This document shows, one piece after another, positions 1 through 17,296 of a stretch of DNA of 64,000 nucleotides. Source of the DNA: Acidicapsa acidisoli. GTDB taxonomy: Bacteria > Acidobacteriota > Terriglobia > Terriglobales > Acidobacteriaceae. The DNA lies in contig NZ_JAGSYI010000001.1 in the NCBI RefSeq assembly GCF_025685625.1, positions 682,001-746,000 on the forward strand, read 5' to 3'. How positions within the stretch are numbered: position 1 is the stretch's first letter; each line of letters opens with the position of its first letter. The notes under the pieces were generated by a model. The model did not search any database, had not been told where the DNA came from, and was given only the letters and a program-made list of their open reading frames with translations. Both the position numbers and the translations under genes were made by a program.

Positions 1-1
1 C

Positions 2-829
2 GCCGCTATTACGCCGCACTTCTTGAGTGCGGAGAAACCTAAGGCTATTCCCGGAGAGGAAGTAGATCGGTTGGTCATTTCGGCGTTGTCGCATCAGGGC
101 GTTACGAAACCAAAAGTCGTCTCTCATATAGACTTGACGGAACCCTTTGGAACCGTAGCCCAATGGACGTTCGTGGCCATCCAGGATGGCGGCCAGCCAA
201 TACCCGACTTCGAGGACCACGGCCCAATCTTACTTTGCCTTGTGAAGGCAGCTAGCCCGGATTGTGCTCAGCACCTCTATCAACAAGTCAGAAGCGAGAT
301 GCCGTGGTTCGACACACCTTACCATCTTTTCGACGGCAGCGTCGTTTACGCGAATCAGAACAAGTCAAGCCCCCTGCTGTTCCTAAAGGTGTGCGGGGCT
401 GTGAGCGGCGACGGCGACTGCGAGATCGCCACTGCTTTGTACACGTATGACAAGCGCAATGATCGCTTCATACGCGTGTTCCTGAACCTGACAGGACGAA
501 ATAACAATCAGGCCACGCGTTTTGTCGAGAGCGGTCCGTTGCAAGGAGACGTGATCGTCGCCAATCCTACGGAGAACGCTCCCTACACCTACTGGATTGA
601 GGTTTACCGAGCAGAAGATTCAGGGCAGTATGGCCGGATTCTTCGCTATCGCGGTCACACCGGCTACTCAGATGGTAATCCGCTGGCCGTAGCTGATTCC
701 GAAATGCCTGAAATACTGCATCGCTTTGGGCTGTGGCAACCCGGCGATCCATTGCCTGTTCCGGCCCACCTGCCTCAAGGATGCATAAATCTATCTATGC
801 GGCACGGTGAAGAATGGTGCAAGCGATGA
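2..829 (+). CDS. Hypothetical protein, probably 5'-truncated by the window edge
   Basis: The frame is open from the first bases of the window. A TTG at position 23 could be a start, but no Shine-Dalgarno sequence precedes it and the frame continues upstream, so the gene probably begins outside. The visible part is about 275 residues and ends at a TGA at 827-829. The composition is soluble, with no membrane segment in the visible part and several Cys residues (for example in LLCLVKAASPDC and the C-terminal HGEEWCKR). I recognise no family. It converges on the phosphohexomutase gene, with about 270 nt between the two stop codons. The reading frame is well supported by length and composition; the function is unknown. 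Confidence 0.6.
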   Translation, partial: AAITPHFLSAEKPKAIPGEEVDRLVISALSHQGVTKPKVVSHIDLTEPFGTVAQWTFVAIQDGGQPIPDFEDHGPILLCLVKAASPDCAQHLYQQVRSEMPWFDTPYHLFDGSVVYANQNKSSPLLFLKVCGAVSGDGDCEIATALYTYDKRNDRFIRVFLNLTGRNNNQATRFVESGPLQGDVIVANPTENAPYTYWIEVYRAEDSGQYGRILRYRGHTGYSDGNPLAVADSEMPEILHRFGLWQPGDPLPVPAHLPQGCINLSMRHGEEWCKR

Positions 830-1097
830 GCAGGGGCGGTCTGCACGTCAGCCATATCTAGCGACCCGATGTGGGCGTATTGTCGGCAAGCGGTCAGTTA
901 CTCCTGCGTAAACAGCATCGATCCGGCAGGATAGTTCTTTACCGGGCGGCAGATGGGGAGTGTACGGGAACGACCCCAGATGGCAGCGTTCCATTGCCGC
1001 CAGCAGCCTCATTGCATTGCTGAGGAATCGCCGGGGGCCGGTCTTGCATTTCATCCCGCTCCCGGGCAGGTTTGCGCACAGCCGATGCAGGCAGCGA

Positions 1098-2546
1098 TTA
1101 GCTGCCCAGTGCAAACTCGCGTGCAGCCTCCAGCAGCTTCGTTACCGACTCCTTTGAGCAGGACTCCGAATAAATCCGCATTAGCGGTTCTGTGCCACTG
1201 GCGCGGAGGAGCAGCCATGTTTCGGCGGCGTTCGGCTTGGTCTTTGCTTCGGGGTTGTCGAGGTAGAACTTTACGCCGTCGAGGGTTTCGACGCGCAGGA
1301 TCTTCATGCCGGCAAAGGCCGTTTCGCCAGCATGAAGGAGCCGGGCGCGCGCGATAGCCGCGTTCTTGAGGCGGTCGGGAATGTGCAGGTCGATGCGGCC
1401 GTACTGGTGTTCGCCGTACTCGGCTTGCAGGTCGGCGACGAGTTGGCCGAGGGTCTTCTTTTCTTCGGCCATGACGTTGGCCAGCAGCAGCGCGTTGAGC
1501 AGGCCGTCGCGCTCAGGCAGATGGCGCTGGTAGCCGATGCCGCCGGACTCTTCGCCGCCCATTACGATCTCCTGCTGCTGCATGTAGTCGACAACATACT
1601 TGAAGCCGATGCCATGCTCGTAAATCCTGCGTCCGTATTTGGCGCAGATGCGGTCGAGCATCTTTGTGGTGTTGAAGGCGCGGGTTACATCGCCCGGCCA
1701 GCCTTTGCGCTTGAGCACCCACTCCAGCAGGACGCTGAAGATTTTGTGCGGATCGACGAATTCGCCGTGCTCGTCGGTGGCTCCGATGCGGTCGGCGTCG
1801 CCGTCGGTGCAGAGTCCCGCGTCGCAATGGTTGGCGACGACGGCCTCGCCGAGGGCGCGGATGTTTGGCTCGATGGGTTCGGGATTGATGCCGGGGAACA
1901 GTGGGTCGACATGGCCGCGGATCTGAACGAAGTCGACGCCGAGCCGCGTGAAGATGCCGGCAATCAGCTCGCGTCCTGCGCCGTACATCGAGTCGATGCC
2001 GAACTTGAAGCCGGAGGCGGCGATCAGGTTGAGATCGGCGAAGCGCTCGATTGCCGCCATGTATGGAGCGATGAAGTCGACCTCTTCGATGGCGGCGGCG
2101 TGCTGGGCTTTGGGAACGGGCAGGCCGAGATACGATTCGATTTCTGCAATGATGGCAGGACTGCCCGAGCCGCCGAACCAGGCCTTGTATTTGACCCCGT
2201 TCCACTGGCAGGGATTATGCGACGAGGTGATCATGATGCCGCCCGCCGCGCCGAGGGCGCGCACTCCGTAGGAGAGGGCCGGAGTGGGCGTGATCTCCTG
2301 CGCGAGCTTTACGGGAATGCCGGTGGCGGCTACGACTTCGGCGCAGGTACGGGCAAAAGCCTCGGAAAGAAAGCGGGAATCGTAGCCGATGCACAGGCCT
2401 TTTGCGGGATTTTGGGCGGGATCTTTTTGGGCGTGCAGATAGGCAGCGACGGCGGTTGCCGCGGTGCGAACATTCTCAAAGGTGAAATCGCTGGCGATGA
2501 CTCCGCGCCAGCCGTCGGTGCCGAACTTGATTACTGGATGCGCCAT
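1098..2546 (-). CDS. Phosphoglucomutase/phosphomannomutase family protein
   Basis: This is an alpha-D-phosphohexomutase of 482 residues, which interconverts hexose 1- and 6-phosphates through a phosphoserine enzyme. All four signature loops are present: the active-site loop TSSHNP at residues 107-112 (Ser109 phosphorylated), the metal-binding DGDADR at 248-253, the sugar-binding GGEESGG at 330-336, and the C-terminal phosphate-binding RASGTEP at 448-454. The N-terminus KFGTDGWRG is typical. The length and loops suit a bacterial Pgm/ManB-type enzyme better than GlmM, but substrate preference between glucose and mannose cannot be read from sequence. A mannose-1-phosphate guanylyltransferase lies about 570 nt upstream on the same strand, so supply of mannose-1-phosphate for GDP-mannose is a reasonable inference. 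Confidence 0.93.
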   Translation of the reverse strand: MAHPVIKFGTDGWRGVIASDFTFENVRTAATAVAAYLHAQKDPAQNPAKGLCIGYDSRFLSEAFARTCAEVVAATGIPVKLAQEITPTPALSYGVRALGAAGGIMITSSHNPCQWNGVKYKAWFGGSGSPAIIAEIESYLGLPVPKAQHAAAIEEVDFIAPYMAAIERFADLNLIAASGFKFGIDSMYGAGRELIAGIFTRLGVDFVQIRGHVDPLFPGINPEPIEPNIRALGEAVVANHCDAGLCTDGDADRIGATDEHGEFVDPHKIFSVLLEWVLKRKGWPGDVTRAFNTTKMLDRICAKYGRRIYEHGIGFKYVVDYMQQQEIVMGGEESGGIGYQRHLPERDGLLNALLLANVMAEEKKTLGQLVADLQAEYGEHQYGRIDLHIPDRLKNAAIARARLLHAGETAFAGMKILRVETLDGVKFYLDNPEAKTKPNAAETWLLLRASGTEPLMRIYSESCSKESVTKLLEAAREFALGS

Positions 2547-2629
2547 GCGTGCGGGCTGTCCTCCGTTGCAGTCAGTTTACCGTGCGCACGTCCCTTAGCC
2601 ATACCGCTCTGAGCGAAAGGGCGCCAGCC

Positions 2630-3064
2630 CTAGTGCAGGTAGAGCAGGTACGCTCCCATGCCGACGCCGACAGCAGCCAGCAGGAGCGCCAGCACGATCG
2701 CATTCCAGGAAGGCCGTCCGGCGATCCAGTTGCCGCTGCGCAGCTCGCAGACGGTACGGATATGCTGAATCGTCGCGGTTACATTCACGATGACTCCGAC
2801 CGCTACGAGAGCAACACCGGAATACTCGGAGACTCCTGTTGCGTGGACGACCGTATGCACTTCGCTGGCGCGCATCTCGCGCAGGAACAGGCCGAAGCGC
2901 GAAACCGCAAAGCCAACTCCCATCAGTCCCAGGCCGGTTCGAATCCAGGCCAGAAAGGTACGCTCGGCTGCAAAGTAGATACGCGGATCGTCGGAGCCGG
3001 CAGGCGTGGATTCGTGGCCCGGTACCTGAATTGTCGCGTTCGGCTCATTCCCGCGAGTCACCAT
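2630..3064 (-). CDS. DUF202 (YidH-like) membrane protein
   Basis: This is a 144-residue protein of the DUF202 family. After a polar N-terminus of about 30 residues comes the family signature AAERTFLAWIRTGLGLMGVGFAVSRFG, here given with its key residues E34, R35, W40 and R42, which runs into the first membrane segment. Two more hydrophobic segments follow at about 80-100 and 122-142, giving a three-helix inner-membrane protein. The ATG at 3064 has the Shine-Dalgarno sequence GGGAGG eight bases upstream. It sits between the phosphohexomutase and manC genes on the same strand, with short gaps (83 and 48 nt), so co-transcription is likely. The function of this family is not established. Confidence 0.85.
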   Translation of the reverse strand: MVTRGNEPNATIQVPGHESTPAGSDDPRIYFAAERTFLAWIRTGLGLMGVGFAVSRFGLFLREMRASEVHTVVHATGVSEYSGVALVAVGVIVNVTATIQHIRTVCELRSGNWIAGRPSWNAIVLALLLAAVGVGMGAYLLYLH

Positions 3065-3112
3065 GTCGACAGCCTCCCAGGAATGAGTTCATTGCGCCAG
3101 GTCGGTTCGGGC

Positions 3113-4228
3113 TCAGATTAGCTCGATTTGGCCGGAAGCGGCCAGCTCTTTCACGATTTTGCCGACATCCTGAGATTGTCTGCGGTGTGTGATCAGGAGC
3201 GCGTCCTCCGTTTCGACGATCACCAGATCCCGCACGCCTACCAGCGCGACGAATTTCCGCGGACTGAAGACGTAGTTGTCTCCTGAATCGAGCGTCATCA
3301 GGCCGCTGGTCTCGGCCACGTTGCCTTCCTCATCGCCGCGCAACCGCGTTTCGACCTGATATTCGTATAGGGATTCCCACGAGCCGAGATCGTTCCAGCC
3401 AAATTCGGCGGGCAGGCAATAAAGACGCGAGTGATGCTCGCCCTTAGCAGAACGCGGTTCGAGGATGGCGTAGTCGACGGAAATGTTTTCACACTGGGGA
3501 TAAAGCTCGCCGAAAACAGCGTCGAAACGCTCCGTGCCGAAGGCGGATGCGATCTCTTCGAGCAGTGGAGCGGTCTCCGGCAGATGCTCGCGAACGGCCT
3601 TGGCGAGGGTGCGCGCCGACCAAAGGAACATGCCTGAGTTCCAGAAATAGTTGCCTGCGGCGACAAACTCCTCGGCGCGGTTGCGGCTCGGCTTTTCTGT
3701 GAAACGCCGCACGTGGAGCGATTCGTTGGGGCCGTCGTCGCCAGTTTCGATGTAACCGTAGCCGGTTTCCGCGCGAGTCGGCTCGATGCCGAGGACCACC
3801 ATTACATCGCCCGATGCCGCGAGTTGAACGCCGCGCTCAATCATCTTGAGAAATCGCGGCTCGTCGCCGATCACGTGATCCGACGGAAAAACGCCGATTA
3901 CGGCATCCGGATTGGACTTTTCTACCAGAAACGCGGCCAGGCCGCAGGCTGGAGCGGTATTTCTGGCGACCGGCTCCTCGACAATCTGCGTACGCGGGAC
4001 TCCAGGGAGCTGGGCCTCGATTTCGGCGGAGAGGAGCTCGTTCGTGATAACCCAGAATTGACCTGGAGCGGCAATTGGACTCAGGCGCTCGACCGTCTGC
4101 TGGAGCATCGAGCGGTCTCCATCCAGCGCCAGAACCTGCTTTGCCCTGGCGCGACGGGAGCGGGGCCAGAAGCGCGTACCGCTTCCTCCAGCCAGAATTA
4201 CCGGGCGAAAATCTATCTTATTCGTCAT
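3113..4228 (-). CDS. manC: Mannose-1-phosphate guanylyltransferase
   Basis: This enzyme makes GDP-mannose from mannose 1-phosphate and GTP for cell-surface polysaccharides. It is 371 residues long, the size of the single-domain nucleotidyltransferase form without the C-terminal isomerase domain. The N-terminal nucleotide-binding signature GGSGTRFWPRSR is at residues 14-25 and is followed by Lys30. The FPSDH motif around residue 115, the F-x-EKP motif (RRFTEKPSR) and the GWNDLGSW motif are all present, as expected for the GMP family. The neighbouring phosphohexomutase probably supplies its substrate. Assignment to this family is secure; the symbol follows common usage. Confidence 0.92.
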   Translation of the reverse strand: MTNKIDFRPVILAGGSGTRFWPRSRRARAKQVLALDGDRSMLQQTVERLSPIAAPGQFWVITNELLSAEIEAQLPGVPRTQIVEEPVARNTAPACGLAAFLVEKSNPDAVIGVFPSDHVIGDEPRFLKMIERGVQLAASGDVMVVLGIEPTRAETGYGYIETGDDGPNESLHVRRFTEKPSRNRAEEFVAAGNYFWNSGMFLWSARTLAKAVREHLPETAPLLEEIASAFGTERFDAVFGELYPQCENISVDYAILEPRSAKGEHHSRLYCLPAEFGWNDLGSWESLYEYQVETRLRGDEEGNVAETSGLMTLDSGDNYVFSPRKFVALVGVRDLVIVETEDALLITHRRQSQDVGKIVKELAASGQIELI

Positions 4229-4374
4229 GGAAACGCTATCCTACCCCACCAAGCATGGAGTTGCCTAGCTGTTACAGGTGACACTGAAGTCACTTTCAAG
4301 CCATGATTTTCAAATCGCGAGAAATAGGTATGTTGCAGGTCTCTGCGCTGGACTTTGAGCAGAGACCCGCAGTT

Positions 4375-5574
4375 CTATAGGTTGAGAAGAAACTGCTTCA
4401 TGCGTCGGACGCCTTCGTCGATGGTCTCCCGGGTGACAGGATAAGACAGCCGGATGTGGTGCGGAGTCCCAAAGGCTTCGCCGGGCACCGCAACCACGTG
4501 CGCCTCGTGCAGCAGGCGGGTGGCCAGTTCGGTAGCGGATTGGATGCCGGATTTTCCGATATACGCACTCATGTTGGGATAAACGTAGAACGCTCCGGCG
4601 GGAACGGTGCAGGTAACGCCGGGGATCTCCTTCAGCTTGGCGATGATGTAGTCGCGCAGGCCTTTGAACTCGGCGCGGAACTCGTTGACGCACTCCTGCG
4701 AGCCGGCGAGGGCCGCGATTGCGCCCTTTTGCACAAAACTTGTGGCATTCGAGGTTGACTGCGACTGCAGTTTCGAGAGATTGGCGATGATCGACTTCGG
4801 CCCGAGAGCATATCCGGCGCGCCAGCCGGTCATCGCGTAGGTCTTCGAGAGCGACCCGAGCACGATCATGTGCTCTTTGGCCCAGGCGAATTTGCCCGCC
4901 GAAACCGGCTTGGACTCATAGTTCAGGTAGACGTAGCACTCGTCCAGAATCAGATAGATGCCGCGCTCGTGCGCGACCCGCACAATCCGCTCCAGATCTT
5001 CCTCGGAGACGATATTGCCGGCAGGATTCGATGGCGAATTGAGGATGATCGCCTTGGTCTTGGGCGTAATCGCCGCCTCGATTGCGTCGGCGGTGATCCG
5101 GAAGCTCTCGGCCTCATCGGTTTCCAGGTAAACAACCTTGCCGCCGGCGTACTGGATGATGTCCTTGAAGCTGACCCAGTAGGGGACGGGCAGGATCACC
5201 TCGTCGCCATGCTCGATGAGAATCTGGATGGCGTTGAAGAGCGCCAGCTTTTCGCCCGTCGTGAAGATCGTCTCATCGATGCCGTAGTCGGAACCGAAGT
5301 CGCAGGCATGACGCTCCACGATTGCCTTGCGCAGCTCGGGGATGCCGGGGACGACGGTATAGCGGGTGAAGTTGGCCTCAATGGCCGCAATCGCCGCGTC
5401 TTTGATGTGCCGCGGAGTGGGGAAATGCGGCTCGCCTGCGCCAAAGTCGGTGAGCTGGACGCCCTGAGCGCGCAGCTTCGCGGCCTCGGCAGCGACAGCC
5501 ATGGTTGCAGAAACTTCAATCCGGCCAATTCGGTCGGCAAATATTTTGCGGTCCAGGGAAGCGGAAGTAGCCAT
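4375..5574 (-). CDS. aspC: Aspartate aminotransferase (class I/II aminotransferase)
   Basis: This is a 399-residue PLP-dependent aminotransferase of fold type I, subgroup I-gamma. The PLP lysine is Lys244 in SLSKTYAMTGWRAGY. The cofactor-contacting residues Asn183 and Pro184 (NSPSNPAG), Asp211 and Tyr214 (DECY), and a C-terminal Arg in HIRLSY that binds the substrate carboxylate are all visible. Family members transfer the amino group of aspartate to 2-oxoglutarate, and some also act on prephenate or aromatic acids, so substrate breadth is uncertain. The ATG at 5574 is preceded by a GTAAGAG-like weak ribosome site. It has its own spacing from manC (146 nt) and may be a separate unit. Confidence 0.9.
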   Translation of the reverse strand: MATSASLDRKIFADRIGRIEVSATMAVAAEAAKLRAQGVQLTDFGAGEPHFPTPRHIKDAAIAAIEANFTRYTVVPGIPELRKAIVERHACDFGSDYGIDETIFTTGEKLALFNAIQILIEHGDEVILPVPYWVSFKDIIQYAGGKVVYLETDEAESFRITADAIEAAITPKTKAIILNSPSNPAGNIVSEEDLERIVRVAHERGIYLILDECYVYLNYESKPVSAGKFAWAKEHMIVLGSLSKTYAMTGWRAGYALGPKSIIANLSKLQSQSTSNATSFVQKGAIAALAGSQECVNEFRAEFKGLRDYIIAKLKEIPGVTCTVPAGAFYVYPNMSAYIGKSGIQSATELATRLLHEAHVVAVPGEAFGTPHHIRLSYPVTRETIDEGVRRMKQFLLNL

Positions 5575-5733
5575 GTCTCTTACATCTTTACAGATTTTTG
5601 GGCCAATCGAAAGCGGGAGCCGCGCAAAGTGGTCTCATTTCGCGAGAGGGCGTGCCCGGCGGCAGTTCGCTCATTTGGTCTAATGCAGAGCTTCGTTTTT
5701 CGTCTGCTTCGATCAGGAAACAGGTTTTGCGGT

Positions 5734-5757
5734 CCCTCCCACGGTGGCGCGGGAGGG
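5734..5757. repeat. Short inverted repeat in the aspC upstream region
   Basis: The arms CCCTCCC (5734-5740) and GGGAGGG (5751-5757) can form a 7-bp stem with a 10-nt loop. It lies between the start of aspC and the end of the small Gln/Lys-rich gene, both on the minus strand. No T-run follows on either strand, so it is not a convincing terminator. Confidence 0.4.
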
Positions 5758-5802
5758 ATCATTGCCCGCAAAAGAGATACGCAGGTCGAAGCTGGATCAT
5801 AC

Positions 5803-5973
5803 CTAGTCGGTCATCCGCGACTCGGGATGCTCATGCTCCTGATACGTCGCGTCCTGCTTAGCCAGCTTTTTGGGCCCCTTGTCGTGCCCGGCTTTCTGTT
5901 GCTGTTTTTGTTGCTGATGCAGTTGCGGGCGTTGCTGGCCTTGCTGATCAGGTTGCATTTTGCTGTTTTTCAT
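5803..5973 (-). CDS. Small Gln/Lys/His-rich protein
   Basis: This is a 56-residue polar protein starting at the ATG at 5973, which has a near-perfect ribosome site AGAAGGAG eight bases upstream. A longer in-frame start at 6042 is possible but lacks this support. About a quarter of the residues are Gln, concentrated in the run QQQKQQQK, with Lys, His and Asp making up much of the rest. There is no hydrophobic core, so it is probably disordered. I recognise no family; small stress-related hydrophilic proteins look like this, but that is only a resemblance. It stands alone between aspC and the rpoC terminator region. Confidence 0.55.
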   Translation of the reverse strand: MKNSKMQPDQQGQQRPQLHQQQKQQQKAGHDKGPKKLAKQDATYQEHEHPESRMTD

Positions 5974-6209
5974 ACGGAAGGCTCCTTCTGTCGAGCAATA
6001 TACTCCCTCGAAACAACGTCGCGCCATAACAGAAGTGATCATGTCGGCATAAAAGATTTTAATCCTGATCGCATAGAGATTATCCCCAGGTTCCAGGCCA
6101 CAGGTCTATGCATTGGATCGCGCGTAGGCGCAATTGCAGGCCGACGTGGACGGGCGTCTGGTGAGCTAAATCTGGTAAGGGAACTGAGGCGTACCTGAGC
6201 AGATAGATC

Positions 6210-6390
6210 GGGCTTTCAGCCCTCGGATTTCTCTTCCGGAACTCGTACCCAGCCCGTTGGGCTGGGCTGGGATAGCGACGCGCCGTTGGCGCTGAAGTGT
6301 GCTCGTTGGAGGATTTTTATTGGATGGAGAAGCCCAGGTCTCAGAAGCGAGACCTGGGGCACCCGCGAGCAGCAGATTCCCTTCGGGAAT
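6210..6390. repeat. Run of five perfect short-loop hairpins
   Basis: Five perfect inverted repeats follow each other: GGGCT-TTC-AGCCC (6210-6222), CCCAGCCC-GTT-GGGCTGGG (6248-6266), GCGCC-GTT-GGCGC (6280-6292), CCCAGGTCTC with a 6-nt loop and GAGACCTGGG (6333-6358), and ATTCCC-TTC-GGGAAT (6376-6390). Four have 3-nt loops, using only TTC or GTT. This looks like a REP-type intergenic element or a mosaic of them rather than chance. None has a T-run on the minus strand. Confidence 0.65.
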
Positions 6391-6417
6391 GACAGAAAGA
6401 AAGACAAGAGCAAATGC

Positions 6418-6444
6418 AGAAGCCCGGCGCGAGGCCGGGCTTCT
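6418..6444 (-). terminator. Probable rpoC terminator hairpin
   Basis: A perfect 11-bp stem, AGAAGCCCGGC (6418-6428) with GCCGGGCTTCT (6434-6444), has a 5-nt loop and lies 48 nt beyond the rpoC stop codon. On the minus strand the stem itself ends in TTCT and is followed by GCATTTGC, so the U-tract is poor and termination may be incomplete. Confidence 0.6.
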
Positions 6445-6492
6445 TGTTGTTGCTTTTGCGGGCGAAGCCCGCGGTTGCCTGGACGGCCAGTC

Positions 6493-10686
<4,194 letters not shown>

Positions 10687-10853
10687 GGCGACCCTCCTTG
10701 GCATGCCTTTCGGCGTGACCGTCGCTGTTTCCCAGGGAAGATACTGCGGGAGTTCTGCCGGGCCCTGGGCGGTGGCGATCACCACTCCGGGCAGTTCCCT
10801 CAATCACGGAAGCATGTGGCCGGGCCTTCGCTGGAAGACCCGGTCACGTTCGC

Positions 10854-15338
<4,485 letters not shown>

Positions 15339-16142
15339 GCTTCACTCCTGAGGCTCGTATCCCCGAGGTTCTGGTCGCTTCTGGCGGCCAGAGCACCAGC
15401 GGCCCGAGTCTCACGGCCACCGGCGTACATCGGATTGGTGTTTCGTGCGGTACTGTTTCCCCGCAAATCGGGACCCGGCTGCGGGTACCGTTCAGCAAAT
15501 CGCGGCCACAAGTGCTGTCCTGCAGCGCGAATCAAACCAGCAAGCACCAAGCAACATCCGCGGACCCGGAAAGTTTTCCACTTGCCCTAATTACCTCCGG
15601 CGGCTAAACTCCCGCTTATTGAGAGCTGAAACCGAAGGCGGCCGAACCGGATCGGACAACAAAGGGAGCAAGAGAGGATAATGAAACACGCAACCCGGTC
15701 GAAAGAGAACGGTAACGGCAGGCAAGAAAATCTACATTAAACATGACTGTATGCCCGTGAAGACAGTACGCCTCACGAGCGCAGCTAAGCTTCTGTGCCC
15801 TTTTGCCGAATTTGATCCCCACTCTCGCCGATCCCAAAGCTCGCTTCTATTAGAACCCACCCACTTCAGCTTGCCCGTCGACAATCACTCCGCGCGCGAT
15901 TGTCAACCCGATGGCCATTCCTTCTTCAGCGCACCATGAAAGGGAGCTTGGCTATCCCCAAACCTGAGGCGCTGAAAATGCCATTGACGTGTATCTTTCC
16001 GAGTACGCATTCTCCCCGATCCCTTCCCAAAAAGTTAAGGGAAAGCAAAAAGGGACGGCAAGACGCGCAACTTTTAATGTAGCGCGTCTTGGCCGCAATT
16101 GCAAATGCGTGGTATTGAAATTGCTAACTACCCGATCGGCCG
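15339..16142. other. Long spacer between rplL and rpoB
   Basis: This 804-nt stretch in the middle of a ribosomal-protein/RNA-polymerase operon has no credible coding frame on either strand. It contains the attenuator-like hairpin at 16047-16091 and a 7-bp inverted repeat GACAATC (15880-15886) / GATTGTC (15898-15904). A TTGACA (15903-15908, minus strand) lies inside that repeat, but no good -10 hexamer sits at the correct distance. A long untranslated leader for rpoB, with its own regulation, is the simplest reading. Confidence 0.6.
16047..16091 (-). terminator. Attenuator-like hairpin between rplL and rpoB
   Basis: A perfect 10-bp stem, CAAGACGCGC (16059-16068) with GCGCGTCTTG (16082-16091), has a 13-nt loop and lies 52 nt after the rplL stop. 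On the minus strand it is followed after 7 nt by TTTTT (16047-16051). The separated U-tract suggests partial termination. In E. coli a partial terminator between rplL and rpoB sets the ratio of ribosomal protein to polymerase mRNA, and the same role is inferred here. Confidence 0.6.
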
Positions 16143-16520
16143 TTACTTGATTTCGATGGTTGCAACGCCTTCGAACTTCTTCTTGATAGCCTCGGCCTCT
16201 TCCTTGGTCGCATTTTCCTTCAGGGCCTTGGGAGCGCCGTCGACCAGATCCTTGGCTTCCTTCAGACCGAGCGAAGTGACTTCACGGACAGCCTTAATGG
16301 TGCTGATCTTGTTCGCGCCGGCATCCTTGAGGATGACTTGGAACTCGGTCTGCTCCACAACCTCTGCCGGGGCTGCTGCGCCGCCGCCAGCCGCAACCGC
16401 GACCGGGGCCGCTGCTGCTGCCGAAACACCAAGACGCTCTTCCAGCTTCTTTACCAGGGCCGCTGCTTCCAGCAGGCTCAGGCTAACAATCTGCTCTTCC
16501 AACTGATTCAAATCCGCCAT
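16143..16520 (-). CDS. rplL: 50S ribosomal protein L7/L12
   Basis: This is the acidic stalk protein of the large subunit, 125 residues, that recruits translation factors. The start is the ATG at 16518-16520 ([10 protein letters not shown]) with GGAG six bases upstream. An ATG four codons earlier would place the ribosome site inside the coding sequence. The N-terminal dimerisation helix is at about 1-35, followed by an Ala/Pro/Gly hinge at about 36-55. The globular C-terminal domain ([18 protein letters not shown] onward, about 58-125) carries the conserved factor-binding lysines. It follows rplJ after 116 nt, as in most bacteria. Confidence 0.96.
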   Translation of the reverse strand: MADLNQLEEQIVSLSLLEAAALVKKLEERLGVSAAAAAPVAVAAGGGAAAPAEVVEQTEFQVILKDAGANKISTIKAVREVTSLGLKEAKDLVDGAPKALKENATKEEAEAIKKKFEGVATIEIK

Positions 16521-16636
16521 TTTGTTCTCCAATCCAGACTCGTGTGAAATTTTCTACTACCCCGCCAGCCCAGCTGCAAGGTTTCCGACGCGCCCAGACC
16601 CGGCGCCCCTTGCCGCTGCTCCGCGGAAAACTTGTT

Positions 16637-17296
16637 TTACTCGGCCACAGGAGGCTCGGGAACCACTGCACCCTCAACGGGAGCTTCGGTCGCCACAGCT
16701 TCTGCCTGCTTTTCCGGCTCAGGTGCGGCAACCGCCTCTGCGGAAGCCACCTTGGCCGGAGCCGCAGCGCCGCCAAATTTCTCGCCCTTGACCGCTTCGT
16801 TGACCACAACGGCCAGGTCGCGACCGGTCGCATTGAGCACGGTAACCAGACGCTGCGCCGGAGCGTTGATAAGGAAGAGGAGCTTCGCGTAAATTTCTTC
16901 CTTCGGCGGCATCGAGGCGAGCGCCTTGACTTCCTCGACGTTGATCAGCTTGCCGTCAACGATGCCCAGCTTGAAGGTGAACTCGGCGTTGTCAGAGACC
17001 CACTTCGAGAAGACCTTGGCCAGTTCGACCGGGTCGCCGGAGGTGAATGCCGCCGCCGAAACGCCCTTGAGGCCCTTGAGCGCCTGCTCAACCTTGGTGC
17101 CTTCGCTAGCCTTGGCTGCCAGCTTGTTCTTGAGCACGCGATACTTGCCACCCGCGCCGCGGACGACCTTGCGCAGCTCAAAATCCTGCGCCACCGTCAT
17201 CTTGGCAAAGGTGCCAATGATTGCCGTTGTAGAGGTCTCTAGCTCTTTCGCCAGAACCTGAACCTTCTGCGTCTTTTTCGCCCTTGTCAATGCCAT
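16637..17296 (-). CDS. rplJ: 50S ribosomal protein L10
   Basis: L10 anchors the L7/L12 dimers to 23S rRNA. The N-terminal rRNA-binding domain (about 1-130) and the following helix for L12 dimers are recognisable. The protein is 219 residues, about 45 more than the common length, owing to an Ala/Glu/Pro-rich C-terminal extension from about residue 175 (for example KVASAEAVAAPEPEKQAEAV). The ATG at 17296 has AGGAG seven bases upstream. In other bacteria L10 with L12 represses this pair by binding the rplJ leader, and a structured leader is present here. Confidence 0.95.
   Translation of the reverse strand: MALTRAKKTQKVQVLAKELETSTTAIIGTFAKMTVAQDFELRKVVRGAGGKYRVLKNKLAAKASEGTKVEQALKGLKGVSAAAFTSGDPVELAKVFSKWVSDNAEFTFKLGIVDGKLINVEEVKALASMPPKEEIYAKLLFLINAPAQRLVTVLNATGRDLAVVVNEAVKGEKFGGAAAPAKVASAEAVAAPEPEKQAEAVATEAPVEGAVVPEPPVAE

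Larger units (their letters stand above)
5974..6492. other. Intergenic region with clustered palindromes downstream of rpoC
   Basis: No gene is supported here. The first half (5974-6200) shows nothing clear apart from the upstream region of the small protein. The second half holds six palindromes between 6210 and 6444, described separately, the last of which probably terminates rpoC. Confidence 0.6.

Noticed and set aside
1332-2612. A 426-codon open frame on the plus strand opposite the phosphohexomutase gene
   Set aside because: It is the antisense shadow of a gene with all family motifs; high GC makes such frames common.
15903-15908. A perfect TTGACA in the rplL-rpoB spacer as a promoter -35
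   Set aside because: No acceptable -10 hexamer lies 15-19 nt downstream on the minus strand.
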